Assembly (NCBI RefSeq): GCF_016801775.1
Contig: NZ_CP069004.1
Coordinates: 1,054,001 to 1,118,000 of the forward strand
Origin: Sulfitobacter mediterraneus
Lineage (GTDB): Bacteria; Pseudomonadota; Alphaproteobacteria; Rhodobacterales; Rhodobacteraceae
Direction of reading: 5' to 3'
DNA: 64,000 bases
This document shows positions 8,757-16,881 of the stretch, piece by piece; within the stretch, counting starts at the first letter, position 1; every line of letters starts with the position of its first letter. A program made the translations under genes and the position numbers. Under the pieces are notes generated by a model, which had not been told where the DNA came from, searched no databases, and was given only the letters and a program-made list of their open reading frames with translations.

Positions 8757-9800
8757 TTAACCTGCGAAATCAGTGATCACCGCCACGCCGGGCGGTGCGG
8801 GGCCGTCAAATACGGCCAATTCCTCGGTCGCTTGGCTCAGTCCAATGCGCCGCGCGACCAGCGGCGTCAAGTCCACACGGCCAGACATGATAAAATCGAT
8901 CAGCGGCGGATAGCGCCAGCTTGGCATGCCACGTGTGCCGAACACGGCCAGTTGACCGCTATAAACAGCATCCATCGGGATTGGCATTGTGGTGTGATCG
9001 CCTGCAGGCATCCCCACCTGCACCATCCGCCCCAGTTTGCGCAGGCATTTCAGTGCCGGAACCGTTGTCTGCACCACGCCAAGCGCCTCTATGGCCACAT
9101 CTGCGCCGCCACCTGTCAACTCGCGGATTGCCTCTGCCGGATCGCATTGCGCGGCGTTTACAACAGCATCTGCGCCCAAGGCCTTGGCATGGTCCAGCTT
9201 TCCCTGGGCCACATCAACCGCAATCACCCGCGCGCCCAGCCCCCGCGCCAAAAGCGCCGCTGACAGGCCAACGCCGCCTGTGCCAAAGACCGCCACCCAT
9301 TCACCGGCCTGCACCGCCGCACGCCCCGTGAGCGCATGCCAGGCCGTTGTCACCCGGCACCCCAGCGCTGCCGCCAAAGCCGGATCAAGGGCTTCGGGCA
9401 AGGCCGTCAGATTGGCATCGGCAAAAGGCACCGCGATCGCTTCGGCAAACGCACCGGCATGGGTGAACCCCGGCAAAGCCTGCTGCGCGCAAATCGTCTG
9501 ATGGCCCTGCGCACAGTCAGGACATGACCCGCAAGCCAGAATAAAGGGGGCAATCACCCGGTCGCCGATGCGCCAGCGAGTCACACCTGCGCCCACGGCG
9601 ATGACCTCGCCGCAATATTCGTGGCCGGGCACATGCGGCAGCGAAACATCCGGGTCCGCGCCGGTCCATACGTGCCAGTCAGACCGGCAAACACCGCAGG
9701 CCAGAACCCGCAACACCACACCGCCATCTGGTGCATCCGGCATCGGCAGATCGGCAATCTCCAATGGTGCCCGCCAGGCTGTAAGCCGGGCGGCCCGCAT
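8757..9800 (-). CDS. Zinc-dependent alcohol dehydrogenase (MDR family)
   Basis: 347-residue medium-chain dehydrogenase/reductase. The catalytic zinc site is Cys in GVCRSDWH and His-Glu in PGHEYCGEV. The structural zinc lobe has four cysteines in CGSCPDC...TIC. The NAD(P) Rossmann motif is [10 protein letters not shown]. It oxidises an alcohol or reduces an aldehyde/ketone; the substrate cannot be read from sequence. Its start codon overlaps the purS stop by one base (TGATG), and purQ starts 11 bases after its stop, so it is translationally embedded in the purine block without a known purine role. Full length, and base composition looks like the neighbours. Confidence 0.88.
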   Translation of the reverse strand: MRAARLTAWRAPLEIADLPMPDAPDGGVVLRVLACGVCRSDWHVWTGADPDVSLPHVPGHEYCGEVIAVGAGVTRWRIGDRVIAPFILACGSCPDCAQGHQTICAQQALPGFTHAGAFAEAIAVPFADANLTALPEALDPALAAALGCRVTTAWHALTGRAAVQAGEWVAVFGTGGVGLSAALLARGLGARVIAVDVAQGKLDHAKALGADAVVNAAQCDPAEAIRELTGGGADVAIEALGVVQTTVPALKCLRKLGRMVQVGMPAGDHTTMPIPMDAVYSGQLAVFGTRGMPSWRYPPLIDFIMSGRVDLTPLVARRIGLSQATEELAVFDGPAPPGVAVITDFAG

Positions 9801-10030
9801 CAGCCGATCTCCACCGAATAGGATTCGATCACCGTATTGGCGAGCAGTTTTTCACACATCTGAGTCACATCCGCCTCGGAGGTGCCCTCTGCGAGATCCA
9901 GCTCAATCACCTTGCCCTGACGCACGCCATTCACGCCATCAAACCCAAGCGCACCCAGTGCATGGCGCACGGCCTCGCCCTGGGGGTCCAGAACCCCGTT
10001 CTTCAACATCACATGAACCCGTGCTTTCAT
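9800..10030 (-). CDS. purS: Phosphoribosylformylglycinamidine synthase subunit PurS
   Basis: 76-residue PurS, the small bridging subunit of the three-part FGAM synthase (PurS/PurQ/PurL), which helps channel ammonia. Typical start MKARVHVMLKNGVLDPQG and end IESYSVEIG. A strong GGGGGAT Shine-Dalgarno precedes the ATG. It lies 51 bases after purC, and its stop is coupled to the following dehydrogenase gene. Confidence 0.95.
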   Translation of the reverse strand: MKARVHVMLKNGVLDPQGEAVRHALGALGFDGVNGVRQGKVIELDLAEGTSEADVTQMCEKLLANTVIESYSVEIG

Positions 10031-10047
10031 TGCACATCCCCCAGCTT

Positions 10048-10066
10048 CATTTGGCTAAAAAACTCA
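10048..10066 (-). repeat. Copy A of a short interspersed motif
   Basis: Read on the minus strand, TGAGTTTTTTAGCCAAATG lies between the purC stop and the purS Shine-Dalgarno. It closely matches copies after the EamA gene (59143-59161) and the DUF533 gene (61055-61074), and more loosely one after sufE (16806-16827). All are in the orientation of the upstream gene. Confidence 0.5.
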
Positions 10067-10081
10067 AGCGCTCCCGCGGCT

Positions 10082-10843
10082 TCAGTTGATCAAGGTTGGT
10101 TTGGAAATCGGCGTTGAGGACTTGGGCATCACACCCAGCCGTTTGGCCACTTCGGTATAGGCGTCGGTGAGAGATCCCAGATCGCGCCGGAACACATCCT
10201 TGTCCAGCTTCTGACCGGTTTCGATATCCCACAAACGGCAGCTGTCCGGGCTGATCTCATCAGCGATGATCAGGCGTTGGAAATCGCCGTCATAAACGCG
10301 GCCAATCTCGATCTTGAAATCCACCAAACGAATGCCGACCGCCAGCATCATGCCGGACATGAAATCATTCACACGCAGCGCCAGGCTTAGAATATCGTCC
10401 ATGTCCTGCTGGCTGGCCCAGCCAAAGGCCGCGATATGTTCTTCGGTCACCAAAGGATCGCCCAGACTGTCGTCTTTGTAGCAATATTCTACGATCGGGC
10501 GTGGCAGCTGCGTGCCCTCTTCGATGCCCAGACGTTTGGACATGGTGCCCGCGGCATAATTGCGCACGATCACTTCAAGCGGAATAATCTCGCATTGGCG
10601 CACCAGTTGTTCGCGCATGTTCAGACGTTTGATGAAATGCGTCGGCACGCCGATTTGATTCAGCCCGGTCATGAAATACTCGGACAGGCGGTTGTTCAAC
10701 ACGCCCTTGCCTTCGATCACGTCTTTCTTTTCGGCGTTGAACGCCGTGGCATCGTCTTTGAAATACTGGACAATTGTCCCCGGCTCCGGACCTTCATAAA
10801 GGATCTTTGCTTTGCCTTCGTAAATCTTCTTGCGCCGGGCCAT
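10082..10843 (-). CDS. purC: SAICAR synthetase
   Basis: Phosphoribosylaminoimidazole-succinocarboxamide synthase, which joins aspartate to CAIR in an ATP-dependent step of purine synthesis. 253 aa, the normal length. Typical elements are [13 protein letters not shown] at the N-terminus, RNYAAGT mid-protein and LVDFKIEIG. The start has AAAGGA upstream. It heads the purC-purS-adh-purQ run and diverges from the ATP synthase zeta gene, so its promoter should lie in 10844-11010. Confidence 0.97.
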   Translation of the reverse strand: MARRKKIYEGKAKILYEGPEPGTIVQYFKDDATAFNAEKKDVIEGKGVLNNRLSEYFMTGLNQIGVPTHFIKRLNMREQLVRQCEIIPLEVIVRNYAAGTMSKRLGIEEGTQLPRPIVEYCYKDDSLGDPLVTEEHIAAFGWASQQDMDDILSLALRVNDFMSGMMLAVGIRLVDFKIEIGRVYDGDFQRLIIADEISPDSCRLWDIETGQKLDKDVFRRDLGSLTDAYTEVAKRLGVMPKSSTPISKPTLIN

Positions 10844-11014
10844 GGGCGTCCTTTCCGCGACAGGCTGGGAGGGTCCCAGACGATTTGGCCCCCTCTTAGT
10901 CTAAGGCCCGCCCCCCTGCAAGCATGGGTTCGTCGCGCGTTCCTGTGCGCTCTTGTCTGCTGGTCACGGATCACCCATATCTATATAATAGGCGTGCAAA
11001 GACAGGAGAGCATG

Positions 11015-11332
11015 ATGACCACCTTCGACAACCGCGAAAAAGCATTCGAGAACAAGTTTGCCCATGACGCAGAAATGCAGTTCAAGGCAGACGCGCGCCG
11101 TAACAAATTGCTGGGCCTTTGGGCTGCTGGCCTGATGGGCAAGTCCGGCGCCGACGCCGAGGCCTATGCCAAAGAGGTGGTCAAGTCCGATTTCGAAGAA
11201 GCCGGCCACGAAGACGTTTACCGCAAGGTTGCGGGCGATCTGGGCGACAAGGCCGATGAGGCAACCATCCGCGACAAGATGGCAAGCTTCCTGGTCGAAG
11301 CCAAGGCGCAGGTCATGGCCGAAACCGACTGA
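11015..11332 (+). CDS. ATP synthase zeta (inhibitor) subunit, DUF1476
   Basis: Four-helix protein of the DUF1476 family, shown in Paracoccus denitrificans to be the zeta subunit that blocks ATP hydrolysis by F1Fo-ATPase. Sequence begins MTTFDNREKAFENKF; the inhibitory N-terminal helix is expected in the first ~20 residues. It is followed by the conserved KADARRNKLLGLWAAGLMG. About 105 aa, as expected. Two ATGs are adjacent (11012 and 11015). I chose the second for better spacing from AGGAG and because family members start MTTF. Monocistronic, with its own terminator. An open frame reading in from 10436 is not part of the gene. Confidence 0.92.
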   Translation: MTTFDNREKAFENKFAHDAEMQFKADARRNKLLGLWAAGLMGKSGADAEAYAKEVVKSDFEEAGHEDVYRKVAGDLGDKADEATIRDKMASFLVEAKAQVMAETD

Positions 11333-11360
11333 TCTATCGCACCATAACGCGCAAGAATTG

Positions 11361-11396
11361 ATGCGTCCTTCGGTCAATTGGAGGGCGCATTTTTTG
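11361..11396 (+). terminator. Intrinsic terminator of the zeta subunit gene
   Basis: A 10-bp stem with two G-U pairs (ATGCGTCCTT against GGAGGGCGCAT) closes a 10-base loop and is followed directly by six T residues, 28 bases after the stop codon. Confidence 0.7.
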
Positions 11397-11532
11397 GGGC
11401 TGCGGGTGAGCGCGCCCTACGCCACCTGCTGCCCAATGATCACCCGCTTCATGAAGAAGATGAAGATTATGAGATTGCTCTGGATCAGGCGCCGTGAAAT
11501 GAGGCGGACGTAACGCGCGCGGAGTATGCCCG

Positions 11533-12552
11533 ATGACCAATGCCTTCACACAATTGCTTGCTGAAAAGGGCGCCCTGCTGGCCGATGGGGCCACGGGCAC
11601 CAATCTGTTCAATATGGGGCTGATGTCAGGCGACGCACCGGAGTTCTGGAACACCGATGAGCCCAAAAAGATCGTCGCGCTTTACAAAGGTGCGGTGGAT
11701 GCGGGCAGTGATCTGTTTCTGACCAACAGTTTCGGGGCCAATGCCTCGCGCCTCAAATTACACGACGCTGCCAAACGCGCCCATGAGTTAAGCCGCGTTG
11801 CCGCCGAGATCGGCCGCGAGGTTGCTGATACTGCCGGACGCAAAGTGATCGTGGCCGGATCCGTTGGCCCAACCGGCGAGATTATGGAACCCGTCGGTAG
11901 CCTGAGCCATGCTTTGGCCGTTGAGATGTTTCACGAAACCGCCGATGGACTAAAGGCCGGAGGCGCCGATATTGGCTGGCTCGAAACCATCAGCGCCCCC
12001 GAGGAATACCGCGCCGCCGCCGAAGGCTTTGCCCTGGCCGGGCTGGATTGGGTCGGCACCATGAGCTTTGACACCGCCGGGCGCACCATGATGGGGCTGA
12101 CCTCCGAAGGGATGGTTGAGATGGTGCATGATCTGGACAACACGCCACTGGCCTTTGGCGCAAACTGCGGCACGGGCGCGTCGGATCTGCTGCGCACGAT
12201 TTTGGGCATGGCCGCAAAAGAAGAAGGCCGCTTGCCTCTTGTGGCCAAGGGCAACGCCGGCATTCCCAAGTATGTTGACGGCCACATCCATTATGATGGC
12301 ACACCGGAATTGATGGCCGATTACGCCGTGATGGCCCGCAACTGCGGCGCGTCGGTGATCGGCGGCTGTTGCGGCACGATGCCCAGCCACCTTGAAAAAA
12401 TGCGCGAGGCGCTGGACACAAGGCCCAAGGGCAGCGCACCGGAGCTGGAAGAAATCGTGGCCGCGCTTGGCCCGTTTTCATCTGCCGGCGATGGCACCGG
12501 CGATGATCAAGCCCCTGAACGTCGCAGCCGCCGTGGCCGCCGCCGGGGATAA
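11533..12552 (+). CDS. bmt: Homocysteine S-methyltransferase (BHMT-like; split methionine synthase subunit)
   Basis: 339-residue TIM-barrel methyltransferase of the BHMT/MetH N-terminal family. The homocysteine-activating zinc cysteines are in FGANCGTG and VIGGCCGTMPSH, and the N-terminus has DGATGTNLF. Annotation pipelines call it betaine-homocysteine methyltransferase. Its neighbours (corrinoid protein and DUF1638 in the same block) instead suggest it supplies the homocysteine half-reaction of a split B12-dependent methionine synthase, as I recall from mutant-fitness work in Phaeobacter inhibens. GGAG precedes the ATG. The basic tail ERRSRRGRRRG is unusual. Confidence is high for the family, moderate for the methyl donor. 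Confidence 0.88.
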   Translation: MTNAFTQLLAEKGALLADGATGTNLFNMGLMSGDAPEFWNTDEPKKIVALYKGAVDAGSDLFLTNSFGANASRLKLHDAAKRAHELSRVAAEIGREVADTAGRKVIVAGSVGPTGEIMEPVGSLSHALAVEMFHETADGLKAGGADIGWLETISAPEEYRAAAEGFALAGLDWVGTMSFDTAGRTMMGLTSEGMVEMVHDLDNTPLAFGANCGTGASDLLRTILGMAAKEEGRLPLVAKGNAGIPKYVDGHIHYDGTPELMADYAVMARNCGASVIGGCCGTMPSHLEKMREALDTRPKGSAPELEEIVAALGPFSSAGDGTGDDQAPERRSRRGRRRG

Positions 12553-12561
12553 GGACATTGT

Positions 12562-12580
12562 GCCGGGCAAAATGCCCGGC
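12562..12580. terminator. REP-like inverted repeat between convergent genes
   Basis: Perfect 8-bp stem GCCGGGCA/TGCCCGGC around a 3-base loop, followed by CTACAG. It sits directly between the stop codons of bmt and the radical SAM gene and probably terminates both. The GCCGGGC...GCCCGGCCTAC form resembles bacterial REP-type palindromes, but I saw only this copy. Confidence 0.6.
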
Positions 12581-13657
12581 CTACAGCAGGTTTAACTGTG
12601 CGCCAGGCAGAACTGGCGGGCGAAACAGATCACAACGCATTGGCGGCGCTTGGCCGGACAGGCCAAGCCGTTTGGCAGCCAATTTGAACCGTTGTGCAAT
12701 CACTTCGGCATAGGGCCCCTCCCCGCGCATGCGCCGGTGCCACCGCGCATCATATTCCTTACCGCCGTGCATCTCGCGCAATCGGTTCATGATCCGCTCG
12801 GCCCGGTCCGGGTAATGCTCTGCCAGCCAATCCTGCACCAGCGGCGACACCTCACGGGGCAATCGCAGCATGATCCAACTGGCATGGCGTGCGCCCGCCT
12901 CTTTGCCGCTTTGCAATATTGCCTCCAGCTCAGGATCGGTGAGCGCCGGAATCACTGGTGAGGCCATCACCCGCACTGGCACACCTGCCGCCGCCAATCG
13001 ACGGATCATCACCAATCGCCGCGCGGGCGCAGGGGCACGCGGCTCCATCAATCGGCTGAGTTTTGCGTCCAGTGTGGTGACGGATATGCCAACCCGCACC
13101 AATCCGCGCCGTGCCATATCCGCCAGAATATCAATATCGCGCTCGATCAGGCTGCCTTTGGTGACAATCGCCACCGGATGATTGCAGTCCGACAACACCT
13201 CCAGACAGCGCCGCATGATGCCGTGTGTTTTTTCAATTGGTTGATAAGGGTCTGTGTTGGTTCCGATCGCAATCGGCGCGGGCCGGTATTTGCGCGCCGC
13301 CAACTCCTTGCGCAGCACCTCCGCCGCGTCAGGCCGCGCAATCAGACGGGTCTCAAAATCCAGCCCCGGCGACAGCCCAAGATAAGCGTGGCTGGGCCGC
13401 GCAAAGCAATAAACGCAGCCATGTTCGCAGCCGCGATAGGGATTGATCGACCGGTCAAAGGGCAAATCCGGCGAGGTATTATAGGTGATAACCTTGCGCG
13501 GCACTTCGATGGTGGTTTGCGTCCGCAGCACCGGCAGAACGTCGTCACGGTCCCATCCGTCGCTGACCGCCTCACGGCTGTGCGCCTCGAACCGGCCCGC
13601 ATGGTTGCTGCCCGCCGCCCGCCCGACAACTTTGTAACGATGATTTTCATGATCCAT
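12581..13657 (-). CDS. Radical SAM protein, PA0069 / spore photolyase-like family
   Basis: 358-residue radical SAM enzyme. The [4Fe-4S]-binding CxxxCxxC lies in RGCEHGCVYCFARP at ~residue 75-88, preceded by INPYRGC, typical of the spore photoproduct lyase-like PA0069/Rv2578c family. The substrate is unknown for this family. It lies on the opposite strand between bmt and the corrinoid protein, an arrangement I recall from other roseobacters, so it may be linked to B12/methyl chemistry or merely a stable neighbour. Full length with a clear ATG. Confidence 0.85.
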   Translation of the reverse strand: MDHENHRYKVVGRAAGSNHAGRFEAHSREAVSDGWDRDDVLPVLRTQTTIEVPRKVITYNTSPDLPFDRSINPYRGCEHGCVYCFARPSHAYLGLSPGLDFETRLIARPDAAEVLRKELAARKYRPAPIAIGTNTDPYQPIEKTHGIMRRCLEVLSDCNHPVAIVTKGSLIERDIDILADMARRGLVRVGISVTTLDAKLSRLMEPRAPAPARRLVMIRRLAAAGVPVRVMASPVIPALTDPELEAILQSGKEAGARHASWIMLRLPREVSPLVQDWLAEHYPDRAERIMNRLREMHGGKEYDARWHRRMRGEGPYAEVIAQRFKLAAKRLGLSGQAPPMRCDLFRPPVLPGAQLNLL

Positions 13658-13859
13658 ACACCATTTTGGAACAAATCATGAACACACGCAATCGAAACCC
13701 GCTAATCCCTTGTCCGGTGGACTAAAAAGACGTTAAATTCTTGTTCATCGAAGTCGCGCAAAACCTCATCCATGTCGCAATTTGCGCACCAAGCGCCGAC
13801 ATTCCGTGACAAAAAGGCGCATAGGCCAAGCACCTGCAACGGCAGCAGAAGGAAATAAC

Positions 13860-14561
13860 ATGTCCGACGAAGACGAAATCATCCTGTCAGAACTCGACGA
13901 CGAAGAACTTGTCCAACAGATGTTCGACGACCTTTACGACGGTCTCAAGGAAGAGATCGAAGAAGGGGTTAACATCCTGCTTGAGCGCAAGTGGGAACCT
14001 TACGACATCCTGACAAAAGCGCTAGTCGGCGGCATGACCATCGTTGGCGCGGATTTCCGGGACGGCATCCTGTTTGTGCCCGAAGTTTTGCTTGCGGCAA
14101 ATGCGATGAAGGGCGGCATGGCCATCCTCAAGCCACTGCTGGCCGAAACCGGTGCTCCGCGCGTTGGCAAAATGGTCATCGGCACCGTCAAGGGCGACAT
14201 CCACGACATCGGCAAGAACCTTGTCGGCATGATGATGGAAGGCGCAGGCTTTGAAGTGGTTGATCTGGGTATTAACAACCCGGTCGAAAACTATCTTGAG
14301 GCGATGGAAACCGAAGGCCCTGATATCCTTGGCATGTCCGCACTTCTGACCACCACAATGCCCTATATGAAGGTCGTGATCGACACCATGATCGAACAGG
14401 GCATTCGCGATGATTACATCGTTCTGGTCGGCGGCGCGCCCCTGAACGAAGAGTTCGGAAAAGCCATTGGCGCAGACGCCTATTGCCGCGATGCGGCGGT
14501 GGCAGTTGAAACCGCCAAAGAGTGGATGGCACGCAAGCACAACAGCGCAAAATCCGCCTGA
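13860..14561 (+). CDS. Corrinoid (B12-binding) protein, split methionine synthase subunit
   Basis: 233-residue protein with a helical cap domain (~1-95; the methylcobalamin-covering module) and a Rossmann-type B12-binding domain (~105-225). The cobalt-ligating signature DxHxxG is in VKGDIHDIGKNLVG, and the lower-ligand pocket motifs are MSALLTTTMP and VLVGGAPLN. It resembles methylamine/methanol corrinoid proteins and the central modules of MetH. With bmt and DUF1638 nearby it probably carries the methyl group from methyl-tetrahydrofolate to homocysteine. I chose the internal ATG at 13860 (AAGGA upstream) over the open frame from 13782. No pterin-binding partner is in the window. Confidence 0.92.
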   Translation: MSDEDEIILSELDDEELVQQMFDDLYDGLKEEIEEGVNILLERKWEPYDILTKALVGGMTIVGADFRDGILFVPEVLLAANAMKGGMAILKPLLAETGAPRVGKMVIGTVKGDIHDIGKNLVGMMMEGAGFEVVDLGINNPVENYLEAMETEGPDILGMSALLTTTMPYMKVVIDTMIEQGIRDDYIVLVGGAPLNEEFGKAIGADAYCRDAAVAVETAKEWMARKHNSAKSA

Positions 14562-14571
14562 CCCTGATTTG

Positions 14572-14596
14572 AAAGGCCCCTGCGGGGGCCTTTTTT
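14572..14596 (+). terminator. Intrinsic terminator after the corrinoid protein gene
   Basis: A 9-bp perfect stem AAAGGCCCC/GGGGCCTTT with a 4-base loop and a T6 run lies 10 bases after the stop codon. The small membrane protein/DUF1638 pair downstream therefore needs read-through or its own promoter. Confidence 0.9.
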
Positions 14597-14639
14597 AATG
14601 GCCCCGCACCACCTATCTTGACACAAGAAAGGTCTGCCC

Positions 14640-14795
14640 ATGCCCCCACGCCTGTTTGCCCTGATGATTGTCGCAGTCCTGCTATGTGCGGGACTGACCG
14701 TGCTGGCATTCTCCGTTCTGCCTGCGCCCATTGGTGCATTGGTCCCGGTGCTGGCGCTCATCGCTGCGGTGGCCCTGCGAAAGTTCCGATCATGA
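14640..14795 (+). CDS. 51-residue membrane protein coupled to DUF1638
   Basis: Short ORF from ATG at 14640 encoding a highly hydrophobic peptide with two predicted membrane helices (FALMIVAVLLCAGLTVLAF and a second from IGALVPVLALIAAVAL) and a basic end RKFRS. Its stop overlaps the DUF1638 start as ATGA, the usual sign of translational coupling, and AGAAAGG lies upstream. Not a known family to me. The coupling and clean two-helix design support a real gene, but conservation was not checked. Confidence 0.6.
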   Translation: MPPRLFALMIVAVLLCAGLTVLAFSVLPAPIGALVPVLALIAAVALRKFRS

Positions 14796-15427
14796 TCCCA
14801 AGCGACGCCGAGTTGACAGAGAACGGGCTGGACACAGATACCCCGCGCGGGCGCATCCTGCTGATCGCTTGCGGCGCTCTGGCGCGCGAAATTCTCGACC
14901 TCAAGGCCGCCAATGGCTGGACCCATCTGGACCTGACCTGCCTGCCGGCGAAATACCACCTTTACCCGGAAAAAATCACCGACGCCGTGCGGGCCACGAT
15001 CGCCAAGCACCGCGAGGATTATGATGATTTCTTCGTGGTTTACGCAGATTGCGGCACCGGTGGCGGATTACAGGCCGCCTGCGATGAACTGGGGGTCAAA
15101 ATGGTGGCCGGCCCGCATTGCTACAGCTTTTTCGAAGGCAACGCCGCCTTTGCCGCCAAGATGGACGAGGAATTCACCAGCTTTTACCTGACCGATTTTC
15201 TGGTACGCCAATTTGACGCCTTCATCATCAAACCCATGGGCCTCGACCGGCATCCAGAACTGCGTGATATGTATTTTGGCAACTACGAGAAACTGGTCTA
15301 CCAGGCCCAAACAGATGATCCAGAGCTGACAGAAAAGGCCCGTAAATGCGCCGATCGGCTGGGCCTCAAATTTGAACGTCGCCTGACCGGATACGGGGAT
15401 CTCACCGAGGCGCTCAAAGCGCTCTAG
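14792..15427 (+). CDS. DUF1638 protein, probable B12 reactivation/methyltransferase partner
   Basis: 211-residue cytoplasmic protein of the DUF1638 family (PF07796), which often sits beside corrinoid methyltransferase genes. Recognisable features are RILLIACGALAREI near residue 20-33, the CLPAKYHLYPEKI stretch, YADCGTGGGL, and GPHCYSFFEGN with a conserved Cys. In Phaeobacter inhibens I recall its homologue being needed for methionine synthesis together with the split MetH parts, with reactivation of oxidised cobalamin proposed. It starts at the ATGA overlap with the small membrane gene. Its last 14 bases overlap the convergent M20 gene. The biochemical role is inferred. Confidence 0.85.
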   Translation: MIPSDAELTENGLDTDTPRGRILLIACGALAREILDLKAANGWTHLDLTCLPAKYHLYPEKITDAVRATIAKHREDYDDFFVVYADCGTGGGLQAACDELGVKMVAGPHCYSFFEGNAAFAAKMDEEFTSFYLTDFLVRQFDAFIIKPMGLDRHPELRDMYFGNYEKLVYQAQTDDPELTEKARKCADRLGLKFERRLTGYGDLTEALKAL

Positions 15428-16790
15428 GCGGCCTGCCTGCTCCGATATCCCAGAACAACCCGGCCATCACCTGCATCCCTTCTCGGCAAATGGATTTCAA
15501 CACATGTTCGTTTGGCGCATGTTGGTTGCAGCCCAGATAACTGTGGGGAATCCAGATGGTCGGCAGGCCCAGGATATCGGAGAAACATTCATTGGGCAGC
15601 GATCCGGCAAGGTTCGGCAAAACATGTGGTGTCTTGCCTGTGGTCCGTTGAATCGACGCCTCTGCAAAGCGCACCCAAGGATGCTCCGGATCCAGCCGCG
15701 TCGCCCGCATCGGAACGCTGTCCGCCTCGCGCACCTCAACCTGATCAAAGCCCGCCGCCGCCAGATGCCGCCGGAGCGCAGGCAGGATGTCATCAGCATC
15801 GGTGCCCACCACATAGCGCAACTGGCAATGCGCACGCGCCGATCCGGAAATCGCATTCACCGGCGCCTCAGGACGGCCCGAAGACATGGCCAAAATCGCA
15901 AAACTGTTCCATCCAAAGGCGCGCTCTGCAGGGGTCAGCCCCGCCTCGCCCCAATTTGGATCGCTGCTATCTGTCTCCGGCAACCGTGCAAGCGTTGCAC
16001 GGATCTCGGGTGTCAAACTGTCTGGCCGCCACTCCGGCACTTTGATCTGCCCCCGCGCATCACAAATCGACGCCAAAGCCTGGGTCAGGATCACCGCCGG
16101 ATCGGCCAGCAATCCCCCCCAGTTGCCCGAATGATGCGCACCTTCGCGCAGATCCACCACCAGATCAAAGTTCAACGCCCCGCGCGAGCCCATGAACATC
16201 GTCGGCGTGTCCGGCTCCAATCGCGGACCGTCAGAGGCGATCAAAACATCCGCCTGCAAGGTTTCGCGATGACTGCGCATCATCTCTGCAAGCCCCGGCG
16301 ATCCGATTTCCTCGCTCATCTCGATCACAATCTTGACATTGAACCCAAGACGCCCCTGCACCGCTAAAACCGCCTCTAGTGCCGCGATGTTGATCAAATG
16401 CTGGACCTTGTTGTCCGCCGCACCGCGCCCGAACAACGCCGCGCCCCGTTCTGTCAATTCAAACGGCGCGAGCCCTGCCTCCCAGGCATCATCCTGCCCC
16501 CAGATCACATCGCCATGGCCATAGATCAGAACAACCGGCAAAGCAGGATTTTCGATCCGCTCCGCCAAAAGAAACGGCCCGCCGCCCGCAACCGGATTGT
16601 CGTATATCGCCCCATCAAAGGCGTTGGTCTGCAACCGTGGCAGGATCGCAGAACGCAGGTATTTATAAAGCACGTCGCGCTGCGCCGGATTCTGGCTTTC
16701 TGTCCGAAACGCCACCCAAGCGGCCAAATCCGCCTGCAATTGACCATTATCAGCATAGGCCGCGGCCTGCGCCACACTGTCGGATCTCAT
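15414..16790 (-). CDS. M20-family metallopeptidase (dipeptidase-like)
   Basis: 458-residue di-zinc hydrolase of the M20/M25/M40 clan, carnosinase/CPG2-like. Metal and catalytic positions are visible: GHGDV, RGAADNK, MSEEIGSPG (general base Glu and ligand Glu), ASDGPR, and a C-terminal ligand in GCNQHAPNEH. The dimerisation domain lies between ~190 and 320. The start MRSDSV has GGGGAGGA upstream; the upstream ATG would place this Shine-Dalgarno inside the gene. No transporter is adjacent to suggest the peptide substrate. Converges with DUF1638. Confidence 0.85.
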   Translation of the reverse strand: MRSDSVAQAAAYADNGQLQADLAAWVAFRTESQNPAQRDVLYKYLRSAILPRLQTNAFDGAIYDNPVAGGGPFLLAERIENPALPVVLIYGHGDVIWGQDDAWEAGLAPFELTERGAALFGRGAADNKVQHLINIAALEAVLAVQGRLGFNVKIVIEMSEEIGSPGLAEMMRSHRETLQADVLIASDGPRLEPDTPTMFMGSRGALNFDLVVDLREGAHHSGNWGGLLADPAVILTQALASICDARGQIKVPEWRPDSLTPEIRATLARLPETDSSDPNWGEAGLTPAERAFGWNSFAILAMSSGRPEAPVNAISGSARAHCQLRYVVGTDADDILPALRRHLAAAGFDQVEVREADSVPMRATRLDPEHPWVRFAEASIQRTTGKTPHVLPNLAGSLPNECFSDILGLPTIWIPHSYLGCNQHAPNEHVLKSICREGMQVMAGLFWDIGAGRPPRAL

Positions 16791-16805
16791 GTCACCAGTC
16801 CTCCC

Positions 16806-16827
16806 CTTTTTGGCCTTCAAATATTCC
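16806..16827 (-). repeat. Copy D (divergent) of the interspersed motif
   Basis: On the minus strand GGAATATTTGAAGGCCAAAAAG lies between sufE and the M20 gene and merges into the M20 Shine-Dalgarno (GGGGAGGA). It matches the DUF533 copy in the GGCCAAAAAG half and in the ATATTT half with a shifted spacing. Confidence 0.4.
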
Positions 16828-16835
16828 GGGGGAAG

Positions 16836-16868
16836 CGGCCCGTCAGGGCCGATTGGGGGCTGGCCCCC
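16836..16868 (-). terminator. Two adjacent hairpins downstream of sufE
   Basis: Stem CGGCCC/GGGCCG (16836-16851, 4-base loop) and stem GGGGG/CCCCC (16855-16868, 4-base loop) follow the sufE stop. There is no U-run, so attenuation or RNA 3' end protection is as likely as termination. Confidence 0.45.
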
Positions 16869-16881
16869 TGCCCACGGATGA

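Noticed and set aside
11378..11497. 39-codon TTG-start frame with an acidic tail (HEEDEDYEIALDQAP)
   Set aside because: It begins inside the 3' arm of a good terminator for the preceding gene and has no ribosome site. At most a gene remnant.
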